Positions 1 to 11,606 of a stretch of 45,097 nucleotides of DNA are shown piece after piece. This DNA is from an uncultured Coriobacteriaceae bacterium (lineage in GTDB: Bacteria; Actinomycetota; Coriobacteriia; Coriobacteriales; Atopobiaceae). The stretch is taken from the NCBI GenBank assembly GCA_902793465.1, contig CADBDT010000029.1, forward strand, positions 1 through 45,097, written 5' to 3'. A program made the position numbers and the translations under genes. How positions within the stretch are numbered: the stretch's first letter is position 1; each line of letters starts with the position of its first letter. The notes beneath the pieces were generated by a model. The model did no database searches, was not told the DNA's origin, and worked only from the letters and a program-made list of their open reading frames with translations.

Positions 1-611
1 TCGCCACCATCGGTAAGCGAGGCGATCTCTCTTTCCCCAGCATGTTCCTCAAACCATCCAATGAACAATACCTGCGCAAGTTCTGACAAATAATCATTTG
101 CACGTTGATTGAGGTCAATTGCATCATCTAGAGCTGAAACCAGATCTGAAACCTTCTTCTGATAGCTAAGCTCGGGCAAATCAATTCTCAGCTCACGAAT
201 TTGCCGTGCGTTTAGGTTTTGTTGTGCACCGCCATTTGCCAAACCAGCTACCTGGCTGTAATGAGCCATAAGCCAATAGTAGATGTAACGATGATCGGCA
301 ATGCTATCGTTGATTTCCAAATTGCAGCATGCCTGGTTTGTTGTAAGTGGAACTTTGGCGATTGCACACTTCCCTGCAGTGGCACCATACATGGCCACTA
401 TTACGGCATTCGGTTTAATCCATTTTGCCGAAGACGCCGCTAAACCCGCCTCCGTTATAAATCCTTCGGTTCTCGTTATTCGATTGAAGTTTATTTCGCG
501 TGTGTTCAGCCATGGAATTGCTCCACCCTCGTAATACTCAGCGATACTTGATTTTGGAGTACCGCCCGAGCAAATGCGTGTGCAAAGTTCGACGATAGAC
601 TTAGAACCCAT
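1..611 (-). CDS. hsdS: Type I restriction-modification specificity subunit HsdS (3' end cut by window edge)
   Basis: DNA-recognition subunit that gives the HsdR/HsdM complex its target sequence. The open frame runs unbroken from an ATG at 611 to the window edge (about 203 residues, the N-terminal target-recognition domain plus the start of the central helical spacer). Visible hallmarks are an early SGGTP motif, IPWLNTREIN, the VAMYGATAGKCA segment and the GGAQQNLN motif before a coiled helical stretch, all typical of HsdS half-domains. The ATG lies inside hsdM: the genes overlap by 11 bases, with a GGAGG just upstream inside the hsdM 3' end, so translation is probably coupled. The second target-recognition domain lies outside the window, so specificity cannot be judged. 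Confidence 0.93.
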   Translation of the reverse strand, partial: MGSKSIVELCTRICSGGTPKSSIAEYYEGGAIPWLNTREINFNRITRTEGFITEAGLAASSAKWIKPNAVIVAMYGATAGKCAIAKVPLTTNQACCNLEINDSIADHRYIYYWLMAHYSQVAGLANGGAQQNLNARQIRELRIDLPELSYQKKVSDLVSALDDAIDLNQRANDYLSELAQVLFIGWFEEHAGEREIASLTDGG

Positions 612-2115
612 ACCCTATCGCCTCCAAGTTCTTGCGAATCTGCTCCTGCAGGCGGTTGGACTCCTCAAAGCACTTGGCAAGCTCGCCAGTCAGCCGCTCC
701 ATCTTTTCGTCGAAGGGCTCGCCATTATCTTCCTCGTCGCGTATGCCCACATAGCGGCCAGGGGTGAGGATGTAGTCTTGCTTGGCGATGTCTTCGATAT
801 CAACTGCCGCGCAGAATCCCTTCTCGTCCTCCAGTTCGCCCTTGCGGAAGGCGTCGAACGCCTCGGCAACCTTGGCGATGTCCTCGTCGGTGAACTCACG
901 CAGTCGGCGGCTCACCATGGTACCCATCTCCCGTGCGTCCACGAAGAGCGTCTTGCGCTGGCGTCCTGGCTCCTTGCTGATGATCCATAGGCTCACGGGA
1001 ATTCCCGTACTGTAGAAGAGACGGTCCGGCATGGCAACGATGCCCTCGACTAAACCCGCCTCAACGATAGCCTGACGAATCTTCCCCTCATTGTTCTGCT
1101 GCGAGGACAACGACCCGTTCGCAAGCACCATACCCATGTGCCCACCCTCTGCCAGGTGGTGAATCATGTGTTGCATCCATGCGAAGTTTGCATTGCCCGC
1201 AGGAGGCGTACCGTACTCCCACCTCGGGTCCTCGGTCAGCTGGTCGCCACCCCAGTCCTTCGCATTGAAGGGTGGGTTCGCAAGCACGAAGTCGAAGCGC
1301 TTGTCCTTGTGCAGGTCGTTGAAGAACGTGTCTGCGTTGAAGGCGCCTAAGTCGGCGTCAATGCCACGAATGGCAAGGTTCATCATCGCCATCTTCCAGG
1401 TGGTTGGATTGGATTCCTGGCCAAAGACAGAGATGTCGTTGATGTTGCCCTGGTGGCGACGTACGAAGTCAGCCGACTGTACGAACATGCCACCGCTGCC
1501 ACAACATGGATCGTATACGCGGCCACGGTACGGCTCAATGATCTCCACCAGCGTGCGCACGACGCAAGCAGGTGTGTAGAACTCACCGGCGTTCTTGCCC
1601 TCAGCCTCTGCGAACTTCGAGAGGCAGTACTCGTAGGTACGCCCCAAGATGTCGCGGGTGTCCCCCTTCTCGGCCATTTGTACGTTAGTGAACAAGTCCA
1701 CCACTTCGCCCAGGCGGCGCTTGTCCAGCTCCTGACGGGCGAAGTTCTTGGGTAGGATGCCCTTTAGCTTGTCGTTCTCCTGCTCGATTAGGCGCATGGC
1801 GTTGTCGATGACCTTGCCGATTTCTGGCGTATGTGCGGCAGAGGCGATGGTCGCCCAGCGCGCCTGCTGCGGCACCCAGAAGATGTTCTTGTAGGCGTAC
1901 TCGTCGCGATCCTCTTCCCAACCGTCGCCCTCTTCCACCAACTCCTGGTAGCGCGCATCAAACTTATCGGAGATGTACTTGAGAAAGATAAGCCCAAGCA
2001 CTACGTTCTTGTACTCGCTGGCGTCGATATTGCCACGCAACTTGTCGGCAGCACTCCATATTTGCTGTTCGAAGCCGATCTCTGCGGTGTTGTCTGCCTT
2101 CTTGCGCCTAGCCAT
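601..2115 (-). CDS. hsdM: Type I restriction-modification DNA adenine methyltransferase HsdM
   Basis: N6-adenine methyltransferase subunit, 504 residues, normal length for the family. The N-terminal helical HsdM_N domain (about 10-140) is followed by the N6_Mtase domain. SAM-binding motif I is DPCCGSGGM (202-210), preceded by FYTP (179-182), and the catalytic motif IV is NPPF (280-283), so all key residues are present and the enzyme looks active. The start overlaps the end of the upstream AlbA_2-type gene by 8 bases, and hsdS begins inside its 3' end. This makes a tightly coupled hsdR - regulator - hsdM - hsdS operon read leftward. Confidence 0.96.
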   Translation of the reverse strand: MARRKKADNTAEIGFEQQIWSAADKLRGNIDASEYKNVVLGLIFLKYISDKFDARYQELVEEGDGWEEDRDEYAYKNIFWVPQQARWATIASAAHTPEIGKVIDNAMRLIEQENDKLKGILPKNFARQELDKRRLGEVVDLFTNVQMAEKGDTRDILGRTYEYCLSKFAEAEGKNAGEFYTPACVVRTLVEIIEPYRGRVYDPCCGSGGMFVQSADFVRRHQGNINDISVFGQESNPTTWKMAMMNLAIRGIDADLGAFNADTFFNDLHKDKRFDFVLANPPFNAKDWGGDQLTEDPRWEYGTPPAGNANFAWMQHMIHHLAEGGHMGMVLANGSLSSQQNNEGKIRQAIVEAGLVEGIVAMPDRLFYSTGIPVSLWIISKEPGRQRKTLFVDAREMGTMVSRRLREFTDEDIAKVAEAFDAFRKGELEDEKGFCAAVDIEDIAKQDYILTPGRYVGIRDEEDNGEPFDEKMERLTGELAKCFEESNRLQEQIRKNLEAIGYGF

Positions 2116-3763
2116 TGTTGTACTCCTTATCGATTACCCAATAGCCCGATTTCGTAGGACCCTCGTGATGGATAATGTTTTCCTTACGTAGCTTTCTAAG
2201 CCAATACCTGACCGTGTCGTACTTAACGTTTAAAGCTTCTGAGAGCTCCCGAGCGGTAAGTGTTGGATTCTCTGAAATTGCGCATAGAATCCTTTCGGCA
2301 ACTTCTTGTGTGTCCGCAACAATTTCTTGTGCGTTTTGGTCACTATCTTGTGCGTTTACAGAGTTTTCTTGTGTGTGTTGAGCATGTTCTTGTGCGTTAA
2401 TGGTGTTTTCTTGTGCGTTTAGGTCAGTCCTTTGCGACAGCTTTCGCATAGCCACGTCCTCATGGTCTCGGATGTACGCGAACTCCTCGTTGATGAGACA
2501 CGTTACCATCGTGTAGTCGTCCACGTCGTTCGTGGGCTCGAAGAAGAGCGGCGGATTACCGTTCTGGGCCATCGCATGCTTGGCGCGCCGGATGCCCGAG
2601 CCGTAGGACTGAACAAGGCCAAGGGCGTAGAACATCTCTTTAATCTCGGGGTTGAGGTACTCGCGGTCGCGAAACTCCTCTTCCGAGTTCATGTCCTCGA
2701 TGGTAACGGGCGGGAGCGGACGGTTGTGGTTGATGAACGAGAGGGTGTTCTCGTAGACGTAGACGCCCACGTATTCCTTCTTGTCGTACTCTTTGTGCAT
2801 CACGGCGTTAGTGAGCAGCTCGGCAAAGGCGGTCTCGGGCCAGTTGTACACCATTCGGTGCCCCAAGAGCCCCTCCTCACGAACGGTATAGGAGCGCTGA
2901 ATCACCTCTTCGAAGAAGTCCCTGGCACGTATCACCTGCATCCAAATGGGGCCGTCGAAGACCGTCGCCTCCATGCGGTCGGTGTTCTTCGCCTCGCGGA
3001 TTATCTCCACTCGCGCATATGGAATGAAGTCCTGTGGACGGTCAGCAAACATGAGCACGACGAAGTTCTTCGCACGATAGCCCCCATACTCGCTCCCGCT
3101 CACGAGACCGAGCGCCTGTGCCATCTCCAGCTTGGGCAACGCGCGGATGTCTTGCGCGGCGTCGGTGCGAACAAGATACTCCTTCATCCACTCGTAGTTG
3201 AGGTTGTCGAGCGTTGCTGTCTCGTTGAGCTCGGAGCTAAAGTGAAAGTCGGCAAATTTCTTGAGCAGTTCGAACTCCTCGCGCTTGTTGGGCAGTCGCG
3301 TATCGCGTCTCACGCGTATGTAGCGACCTGCACGAAGCTTCATGCCCTTGTCTCGCTCAGCCTTGGCGCTCGTTTCGTAAGGACCGTCAGCCCCGGGTTC
3401 AACGGCAATGACCAAACATGTTTTCCCGTCTATCTCGACGTCTAGGAAATGGTAGGAGACCCTAGGATGCACCTCTGCCAATAGGCTCTTCAATTTGTTC
3501 TCGGTTGTTTCCAGCATCGACTGGTCAACGCCAAGTATGGGGTGCTTGGGCACTGCCTTCGCGCCATCCTCTTCGTCAAGCTCCTCCACCCCAATAAAGA
3601 TGAGACCGATCTCTCGGTTCATGTAGTTGTTTGCATAGGCGCATGCCGTCTTGAGAATGGACGCCCGTTGCTCGGCAGACTTCTTATATTCGATGAAGTC
3701 GCACTCGACGCGGTTCAGCTCAAGTATTGCCTTCGCCATGAACTCAATGTTGGAGACTTGCAC
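2108..3763 (-). CDS. AlbA_2 / HATPase_c_4-type putative ATP-binding transcriptional regulator in the RM operon
   Basis: 551 residues. The N-terminal part (about 10-150) has the divergent AAA-4/AlbA_2 (schlafen-like) pattern: ExxxxEYKKS near residues 19-28, then IFIGVEE and later RxGRYIRVRRDTR. A HATPase_c_4-like block follows (about 290-410: ELLTNAVMHKEY, then SYGSGIRRA). After a heptad-repeat linker (449-490) the last 60 residues form a winged helix (LTARELSEALNV, VRYWLRKLRKE). The architecture matches proteins often annotated as ATP-binding or putative transcriptional regulators. The GTG at 3763 has a strong GGAGGAGG four bases upstream; an ATG at 3739 is possible but less supported. The gene sits between hsdR and hsdM and overlaps hsdM by 8 bases. 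Regulation of the RM operon, or an accessory defence role, is an inference. Confidence 0.82.
   Translation of the reverse strand: MQVSNIEFMAKAILELNRVECDFIEYKKSAEQRASILKTACAYANNYMNREIGLIFIGVEELDEEDGAKAVPKHPILGVDQSMLETTENKLKSLLAEVHPRVSYHFLDVEIDGKTCLVIAVEPGADGPYETSAKAERDKGMKLRAGRYIRVRRDTRLPNKREEFELLKKFADFHFSSELNETATLDNLNYEWMKEYLVRTDAAQDIRALPKLEMAQALGLVSGSEYGGYRAKNFVVLMFADRPQDFIPYARVEIIREAKNTDRMEATVFDGPIWMQVIRARDFFEEVIQRSYTVREEGLLGHRMVYNWPETAFAELLTNAVMHKEYDKKEYVGVYVYENTLSFINHNRPLPPVTIEDMNSEEEFRDREYLNPEIKEMFYALGLVQSYGSGIRRAKHAMAQNGNPPLFFEPTNDVDDYTMVTCLINEEFAYIRDHEDVAMRKLSQRTDLNAQENTINAQEHAQHTQENSVNAQDSDQNAQEIVADTQEVAERILCAISENPTLTARELSEALNVKYDTVRYWLRKLRKENIIHHEGPTKSGYWVIDKEYNNG
2294..2419 (-). repeat. 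Six in-frame 21-bp (7-residue) tandem repeats
   Basis: Residues 449-490 of the AlbA_2-type protein consist of six consecutive heptads of pattern (N/D/H)-(A/T)-Q-(E/D)-x-x-x: NAQENTI, NAQEHAQ, HTQENSV, NAQDSDQ, NAQEIVA, DTQEVAE. At DNA level they appear as TTCTTGTGCGTT-like blocks at a 21-bp period. The repeat separates the HATPase-like region from the C-terminal winged helix. Copy-number change would keep the reading frame. Confidence 0.9.
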
Positions 3764-3817
3764 GCTACCTCCTCCCAGCGTGGGTAAGGGAATCCATCTT
3801 ATCAGGAGCGCGGGACA

Positions 3818-6907
<3,090 letters not shown>

Positions 6908-7308
6908 GTCGCCCTCTTGTCCGGCGTCGGATTCCCTTACTCATCAGTTCAACCTAAAAGCATAACTCGCATAAGACTTTTGGCATTCGATTAAGCAGTT
7001 GGAAGGGCAGACGAATAGGCTAGACGCAGCAGCAGTAGGGTAAGACAAGTCATAGGCGCAATCCAGTGCCGCTCTTTCTCGCAGCGAATCACGAGCGAAG
7101 CGAGTGAGCGACCGCATAATACATGCTGCTAAACATGGCTCTGCGATACCCCAGGGCACCGACCTTGGTCCAGATCATTCAACCCGATGCGCTGACCCTG
7201 TGCGCGAAACCATTACTCTGGAATTGCAAAAAATAAAACTTGTATTGATCCTTGTGTTTTTGTCTAGGCAACCCGCAGAACCTCCAAAGCGGCGATACTT
7301 CGAGCAGC
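6908..7308. other. Gene-free gap between hsdR and the carB terminator
   Basis: About 400 bases with no supportable gene: short open frames here have neither a ribosome-binding site nor recognisable composition. It holds an A/T-rich stretch near 7216-7262 and a fragment of a repeat family found near 40.0 and 43.4 kb (see 7077-7117). The hsdR promoter must lie here, but I could not pick a convincing -35/-10 pair. The boundary of the RM island is probably in this gap. Confidence 0.5.
7077..7117 (+). repeat. Truncated copy of the family-2 intergenic repeat core
   Basis: Contains CGCAGCGAATCACGAGCGAA then GCGAGTGAGCGA, the same core as at 43361-43403 and, more loosely, 39961-40015. The core stops after GAGCGACCGC, and the complementary flanking arms seen in other copies are not present here. 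Confidence 0.75.
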
Positions 7309-7342
7309 AAAAAAGGCCAGGCCGTTGTTCCCCGGCCTGGCC
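7309..7342 (-). terminator. Rho-independent terminator of carB
   Basis: Perfect 10-bp stem GGCCAGGCCG / CGGCCTGGCC (7315-7324 and 7333-7342) with an 8-base loop. Read leftward it is followed by a run of six T. It lies 28 bases beyond the carB stop. Confidence 0.92.
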
Positions 7343-7369
7343 CTTGTCTGCAGACTGATGCCTGCGCGT

Positions 7370-10300
7370 CTAGCTAATGCTGTCGTGGATGTCCTGCAGC
7401 GCGTTGACGCCCGAGTCGGTACCGGCCACCTTGGCGGCAATGCCCACGGCACTCGCGTGTGCCGCCGCAATGGTGGTCACGTACGGAATGTGAGCGCGGA
7501 TGGCAGCGCGACGAATTGCCGAGCCGTCCGTCTCGGAGTGCGTGTCGCCCTTGGGCGTGTTTACCACAAGATCTATCTGTCCGTTTGCGATAGCGTCGGT
7601 AATGTTTGGACGGCCTTCACGCTGCTTGAATATAACCGTGCAGGGAATGCCGTTCTCGGCCAAAAACGCTGCCGTACCGCGGGTTGCCATAATGCTAAGA
7701 CCGGCATCCACGTACTCGCGGGCAATGTCCACAAGCTCGTCCTTGTTCTGGTCCGAAACGCTCATGAACACCGTGCCCTTGGTGGGCAGCGTGCTGCCAA
7801 TGGCCTCCTGGGACTTGAAGAACGCCTCGCCAAAGGTCGGAGCCAGTCCCAGCACCTCGCCCGTAGAGCGCATCTCGGGTCCCAGAATAGGGTCTACCTC
7901 GGGGAACATGTTAAAGGGCAGCACGGCCTCCTTAACGCCATAGAACTTGTAGGTGGCCTCCTTGAGTCCCTCCACCGGCGAGGGACGGCCGGTTATCTCG
8001 CCCATTATGGCATCGGTTGCCAGCTGCACCATCTGTATGCCGCATACCTTGGACACCAAAGGCACCGTGCGGCTCGCACGCGGATTGGCCTCAATAACAA
8101 ACACCTTGTCGTTCTCGATGGCATACTGGATATTCATGAGGCCGACCACATGCATCTCCTCGGCAATGCGGCGCGTGTACTCCTTTATCTTGGTAAGGTT
8201 CTCATCAGAAATGGAGATGGACGGAAGCACGCAGGCCGAGTCGCCCGAGTGCACGCCTGCCAGCTCGATGTGCTCCATCACAGCCGGTACGTAGGCGTGC
8301 GTGCCGTCGCATATGGCGTCTGCCTCGCACTCCAGTGCATGGCGCAGGAAGCGGTCAATAAGGATGGGGCGGTCGGGAGTCACGCCAATGGCAGCCGCCA
8401 TGTAGGATCGCAGGCTGTCGTCGTCAAACACGACCTCCATGCCACGACCACCCAGCACGTAGCTGGGACGCACCATTACGGGATACCCAATGCGGTGCGC
8501 CGACTCAAGGGCCTCATCCACCGTAACGGCCATGTCGGCCTCAGGCATGGGAATGCCGAGCTTGTCCATCATGGCGCGGAACTCGTCGCGGTCTTCGGCA
8601 AGGTCGATTACCTCGGGTGTGGTGCCCAAGATCCTAACGCCGGCAGCCTGCAGCTCACTTGCAATGTTGAGCGGGGTCTGACCACCAAACTGCGCGATTA
8701 TGCCAATGGGCTTTTCTTTGTTGTAAATCGAGAGCACGTCCTCCGTGGTAAGCGGCTCAAAGTACAGCTTGTCGGAGGTGTCGTAGTCGGTGGATACCGT
8801 CTCGGGATTGCAGTTTACGATAATTGTTTGGAACCCGAGCTTGCGCAGGGCTATTGCTGCATGCACCGAGCAGTAGTCGAACTCAATGCCCTGCCCTATG
8901 CGGTTGGGGCCGCCGCCCAGGATCATTACCTTGTTGCCCTCCAGCGGCTCGCTTGCGTCTGGAGCATTGTAGGTGGAGTAATAGTAGGCGGAGTCCTGCG
9001 TGGAGCTCACGTGCACGCCCTCCCACGCCTCGGTTACGCCGAGCCCGAGCCTCTGCTCGCGAATGCTCGCCTCACTAAGGCCTGTGAGCTGAGCGAGGTA
9101 CTTGTCGGCAAAACCGTGCTTCTTTGCCTGCGTAAGCATATAGTTGGGAAGCGCCTCACCCGGGTTCGACTTCGCATACGAGAGGATGTTCTCCTCCTCT
9201 TGCACGAGCTCTGCCATCTCCTGAATAAATTCGCGCTTAATGCGGGTGAGCTCAAAGAGCCTCTCTACCGACACACCCTTGCGCAGCGCCTCGTACATTT
9301 GGAACTGACGCTCGCTCGTTGGCGTGCGCAGCATCATTTCCAGCTCCTGGGCGCTCTTTTCGTTAAAGTCCTTGGCAAAGCCCAGGCCGTAGCGTCCCTG
9401 CTCCAGCGAGCGAATGGCCTTTTGGAAAGCCTCCTTGTACGTCTTTCCTATTGCCATTACCTCGCCGACGGCGCGCATCTGCGTGCCCAGCTTATCCTCG
9501 ACGCCCTTAAACTTCTCGAACGCCCAGCGCGCAAACTTAATTACTACGTAGTCGCCAGTGGGCACATACTTGTCCAGCGACCCCCACTTGCCACAGGGAA
9601 TCTCGGCCAGCGTTAGGCCGCTTGCCAGCATGGCGGAGATAAGCGCGATGGGGAATCCCGTTGCCTTGGAGGCGAGTGCCGACGAGCGGCTCGTGCGCGG
9701 GTTGATCTCTATGATAATGTCGCGATCGCTCACGGGGTCGTGTGCCCACTGAACGTTGGTGCCGCCAATGACCTTTACCGCGTCTACGATGCGATAGCTC
9801 TTTTCCTGCAGGCGATCGATGACCTCCTGGGAGATGGTCTGCATGGGCGCGGCGCAAAACGAGTCGCCGGTATGGACACCCATGGGGTCAATGTTCTCGA
9901 TGGTACACACCGTAATCATGTGGCCGGTGCTGTCGCGCACCACCTCGAACTCGAGTTCTTCCCAGCCCAGGACCGACTCCTCCACCAGCACCTCGTGCAC
10001 GGGGCTCGCCGCCAGGCCGCGCGCCACTACCGTGCGCAGCTCGTTTACGTTATACACCATTCCGCCGCCGGTGCCGCCCATAGTGTAGGCGGGACGAAGA
10101 ACGCAGGGATATCCCAAGTCCTGGGCAATCTCCACTGCCTCCTCCACGGAGTAAGCCACCTTGGAGCGAGCCATCTCTATGCCGAGCTCGTCCATAAGCT
10201 CCTTAAACGCCTCGCGGTCCTCGCCGCGCTCGATGGCGTCCACCTGTACGCCGATGACCTTTACGCCGTACTTGTCCAGGATGCCCTTTTTGGAAAGCTC

Positions 10301-10600
10301 GCTGGACAGGTTGAGCGCCGACTGGCCGCCCAAGTTGGGCAGGATGGCATCGGGGCGCTCCTTTGCGATAATTGCCTCCAGACGCTCTGGGTTTAGCGGC
10401 TCTATATAGGTACGGTCCGCCGTACCAGGATCGGTCATAATAGTTGCAGGATTGGAGTTAACGAGCACTATCTCGTAGCCAAGGCTACGCAGCGCCTTGC
10501 ACGCCTGCGTTCCCGAATAGTCAAACTCGCAGGCCTGGCCAATAATGATGGGGCCAGAACCAATGATCATAATCTTGTGTACGTCTGTACGCTTTGCCAT
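7370..10600 (-). CDS. carB: Carbamoyl-phosphate synthase large subunit CarB
   Basis: Makes carbamoyl phosphate from ammonia (delivered by CarA), bicarbonate and two ATP, for pyrimidines and arginine. 1076 residues from the ATG at 10600, matching the family's usual length. The start MAKRTDVHKIMIIGSGP is the classic CarB N-terminus; a longer open frame upstream is not conserved-looking. Two homologous ATP-grasp halves are visible (IGSGPIIIGQACEFDYSG near the start; LGGGPNRIGQGIEFDY near residue 560), with an MGS-like allosteric domain at about 935-1076. A GGAGGG lies about 12 bases upstream, slightly far. carA is absent on both sides: engB is divergent upstream and a terminator closes the downstream side. 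The small subunit must be encoded elsewhere. Confidence 0.97.
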   Translation of the reverse strand: MAKRTDVHKIMIIGSGPIIIGQACEFDYSGTQACKALRSLGYEIVLVNSNPATIMTDPGTADRTYIEPLNPERLEAIIAKERPDAILPNLGGQSALNLSSELSKKGILDKYGVKVIGVQVDAIERGEDREAFKELMDELGIEMARSKVAYSVEEAVEIAQDLGYPCVLRPAYTMGGTGGGMVYNVNELRTVVARGLAASPVHEVLVEESVLGWEELEFEVVRDSTGHMITVCTIENIDPMGVHTGDSFCAAPMQTISQEVIDRLQEKSYRIVDAVKVIGGTNVQWAHDPVSDRDIIIEINPRTSRSSALASKATGFPIALISAMLASGLTLAEIPCGKWGSLDKYVPTGDYVVIKFARWAFEKFKGVEDKLGTQMRAVGEVMAIGKTYKEAFQKAIRSLEQGRYGLGFAKDFNEKSAQELEMMLRTPTSERQFQMYEALRKGVSVERLFELTRIKREFIQEMAELVQEEENILSYAKSNPGEALPNYMLTQAKKHGFADKYLAQLTGLSEASIREQRLGLGVTEAWEGVHVSSTQDSAYYYSTYNAPDASEPLEGNKVMILGGGPNRIGQGIEFDYCSVHAAIALRKLGFQTIIVNCNPETVSTDYDTSDKLYFEPLTTEDVLSIYNKEKPIGIIAQFGGQTPLNIASELQAAGVRILGTTPEVIDLAEDRDEFRAMMDKLGIPMPEADMAVTVDEALESAHRIGYPVMVRPSYVLGGRGMEVVFDDDSLRSYMAAAIGVTPDRPILIDRFLRHALECEADAICDGTHAYVPAVMEHIELAGVHSGDSACVLPSISISDENLTKIKEYTRRIAEEMHVVGLMNIQYAIENDKVFVIEANPRASRTVPLVSKVCGIQMVQLATDAIMGEITGRPSPVEGLKEATYKFYGVKEAVLPFNMFPEVDPILGPEMRSTGEVLGLAPTFGEAFFKSQEAIGSTLPTKGTVFMSVSDQNKDELVDIAREYVDAGLSIMATRGTAAFLAENGIPCTVIFKQREGRPNITDAIANGQIDLVVNTPKGDTHSETDGSAIRRAAIRAHIPYVTTIAAAHASAVGIAAKVAGTDSGVNALQDIHDSIS

Positions 10601-10720
10601 AGGAAGACCGTTCCCTCCTGTTGTTGTCGACAAACATCCTAATAAGTGTAACCACCTAATCGGCTTGTAACGCAACCGACAAAATAAACTCGCATATTGT
10701 TAACGAAACGAATTGAATGT

Positions 10721-10762
10721 TTGCGGCCTTCCTCGGCCGCAATTATTCGTCCCAGGTATAAT
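10721..10762 (+). promoter_or_regulatory. Hairpin and TATAAT box upstream of engB
   Basis: An 8-bp perfect inverted repeat TTGCGGCC / GGCCGCAA (10721-10728, 10735-10742) followed by TTATT is terminator-like. A consensus -10 hexamer TATAAT is at 10757-10762, 36 bases before the engB ATG. No good -35 is present at 16-18 bases, where the hairpin arm lies, so the hairpin could also act as an operator. Confidence 0.4.
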
Positions 10763-10798
10763 AAGTTCGTGCAATATGGCCATGAACAGGGGGATTGT

Positions 10799-11383
10799 AT
10801 GAGCATAGACTATTCGACGGTGCGTTTTGAGGCGGCATATGGTTTGGCCGAGCAGCTGCCACCCTCAACAACACCCGAAGTGGCTTTTGCGGGTCGCTCC
10901 AACGTTGGCAAGTCGTCCCTCATAAACAAGGTGGTTAGGCGCAAGGCCCTTGCCCGCACCTCAAGCCAGCCAGGAAAGACGGCCAACATAAACTTCTACC
11001 TCGCAGATGGTATTCGCCTTGTCGACCTGCCCGGTTACGGATACGCAAAAGTATCGGGCAAGGAGCGCCAGCGTTGGGCAGACCTCATATTTGGCTATTT
11101 TGACCAAGAGAGAAGCTTTAACTTGGTCGTTGCGCTCGTGGACATTCGCCACGACGCCCAAAAGCTCGACGTTCAGATGCTCGAGTTTCTTACCGAAGCA
11201 GAGCTGCCGTTTGTGGTCGCCTTTACCAAGGCGGACAAGCTTTCCAGATCCAAGCAGGACCAGCAGGCCGCACGACTTTGCAAGCAGTTTGGCATCAAGC
11301 GCGCCCAAACCGTTATAACGTCTGCTCAAAAGGGCACAGGCATAGACGAGCTGCGCCGCCGCATTGAGGACGCCTGTATATAG
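10799..11383 (+). CDS. engB: Ribosome-biogenesis GTPase EngB (YsxC/YihA)
   Basis: TRAFAC-class GTPase needed for late assembly of the large ribosomal subunit; 194 residues, typical length. G1 is GRSNVGKS (32-39), G3 DLPGYG (76-81), G4 TKAD (about 141) and G5 ITSAQ. The ATG at 10799 is chosen because it follows AGGGGGAT by three bases and gives the conserved start just ahead of the GTPase core. An upstream in-frame start at 10697 would precede the -10 box. A seven-codon reading frame (10782-10802) overlaps the start as ATGA and may be incidental. The gene stands alone, divergent from carB. Confidence 0.95.
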   Translation: MSIDYSTVRFEAAYGLAEQLPPSTTPEVAFAGRSNVGKSSLINKVVRRKALARTSSQPGKTANINFYLADGIRLVDLPGYGYAKVSGKERQRWADLIFGYFDQERSFNLVVALVDIRHDAQKLDVQMLEFLTEAELPFVVAFTKADKLSRSKQDQQAARLCKQFGIKRAQTVITSAQKGTGIDELRRRIEDACI

Positions 11384-11423
11384 GTACCGTATGCAACGTT
11401 GGCTACACAACCATAAATGAGCC

Positions 11424-11590
11424 CGTCCCGTATCCCAGGACGGGCCATGGGGTGGGGCGCGAAGCGTAGCCGCGCGCAGTTCCGCAGCGCGAGACAACCA
11501 AGAAGGTTCGTAACAGCTCATCGCGCGAGGACTGTTTGAGCACGGCATCCTTCGCACCCCGCCCCACGGCCTGTCCTGGGATACGGGACG
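11424..11590. repeat. Family-1 long inverted-repeat element (expanded apex)
   Basis: Arms of 41 bases (11424-11464 and 11550-11590) match as reverse complements with four differences, all transitions. The centre carries the family-1 core in reverse orientation (GCGCGCAGTTCCGCA ... AGGACTGTTTGAGCACGGC). Between the two core halves lies an extra stretch (about 11484-11524) bounded by GCGCGA / TCGCGC that other copies lack. It fills the gap between convergent engB and the dCMP deaminase gene and could act as a bidirectional terminator. Confidence 0.88.
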
Positions 11591-11606
11591 CCCGTTTACA
11601 GTATCC

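Noticed and set aside
6908..7308. tRNA or attachment site as RM island boundary
   Set aside because: No cloverleaf or direct-repeat pair could be found by eye.
7325..9616. Long open frame on the plus strand opposite carB
   Set aside because: Antisense shadow of carB: His/Leu/Val-biased translation, no ribosome-binding site, and the minus frame is a textbook CarB.
11424..11590. Insertion sequence remnants
   Set aside because: The long inverted repeats contain no transposase fragment and are too short for an IS; arms differ between copies, unlike terminal inverted repeats of one IS.
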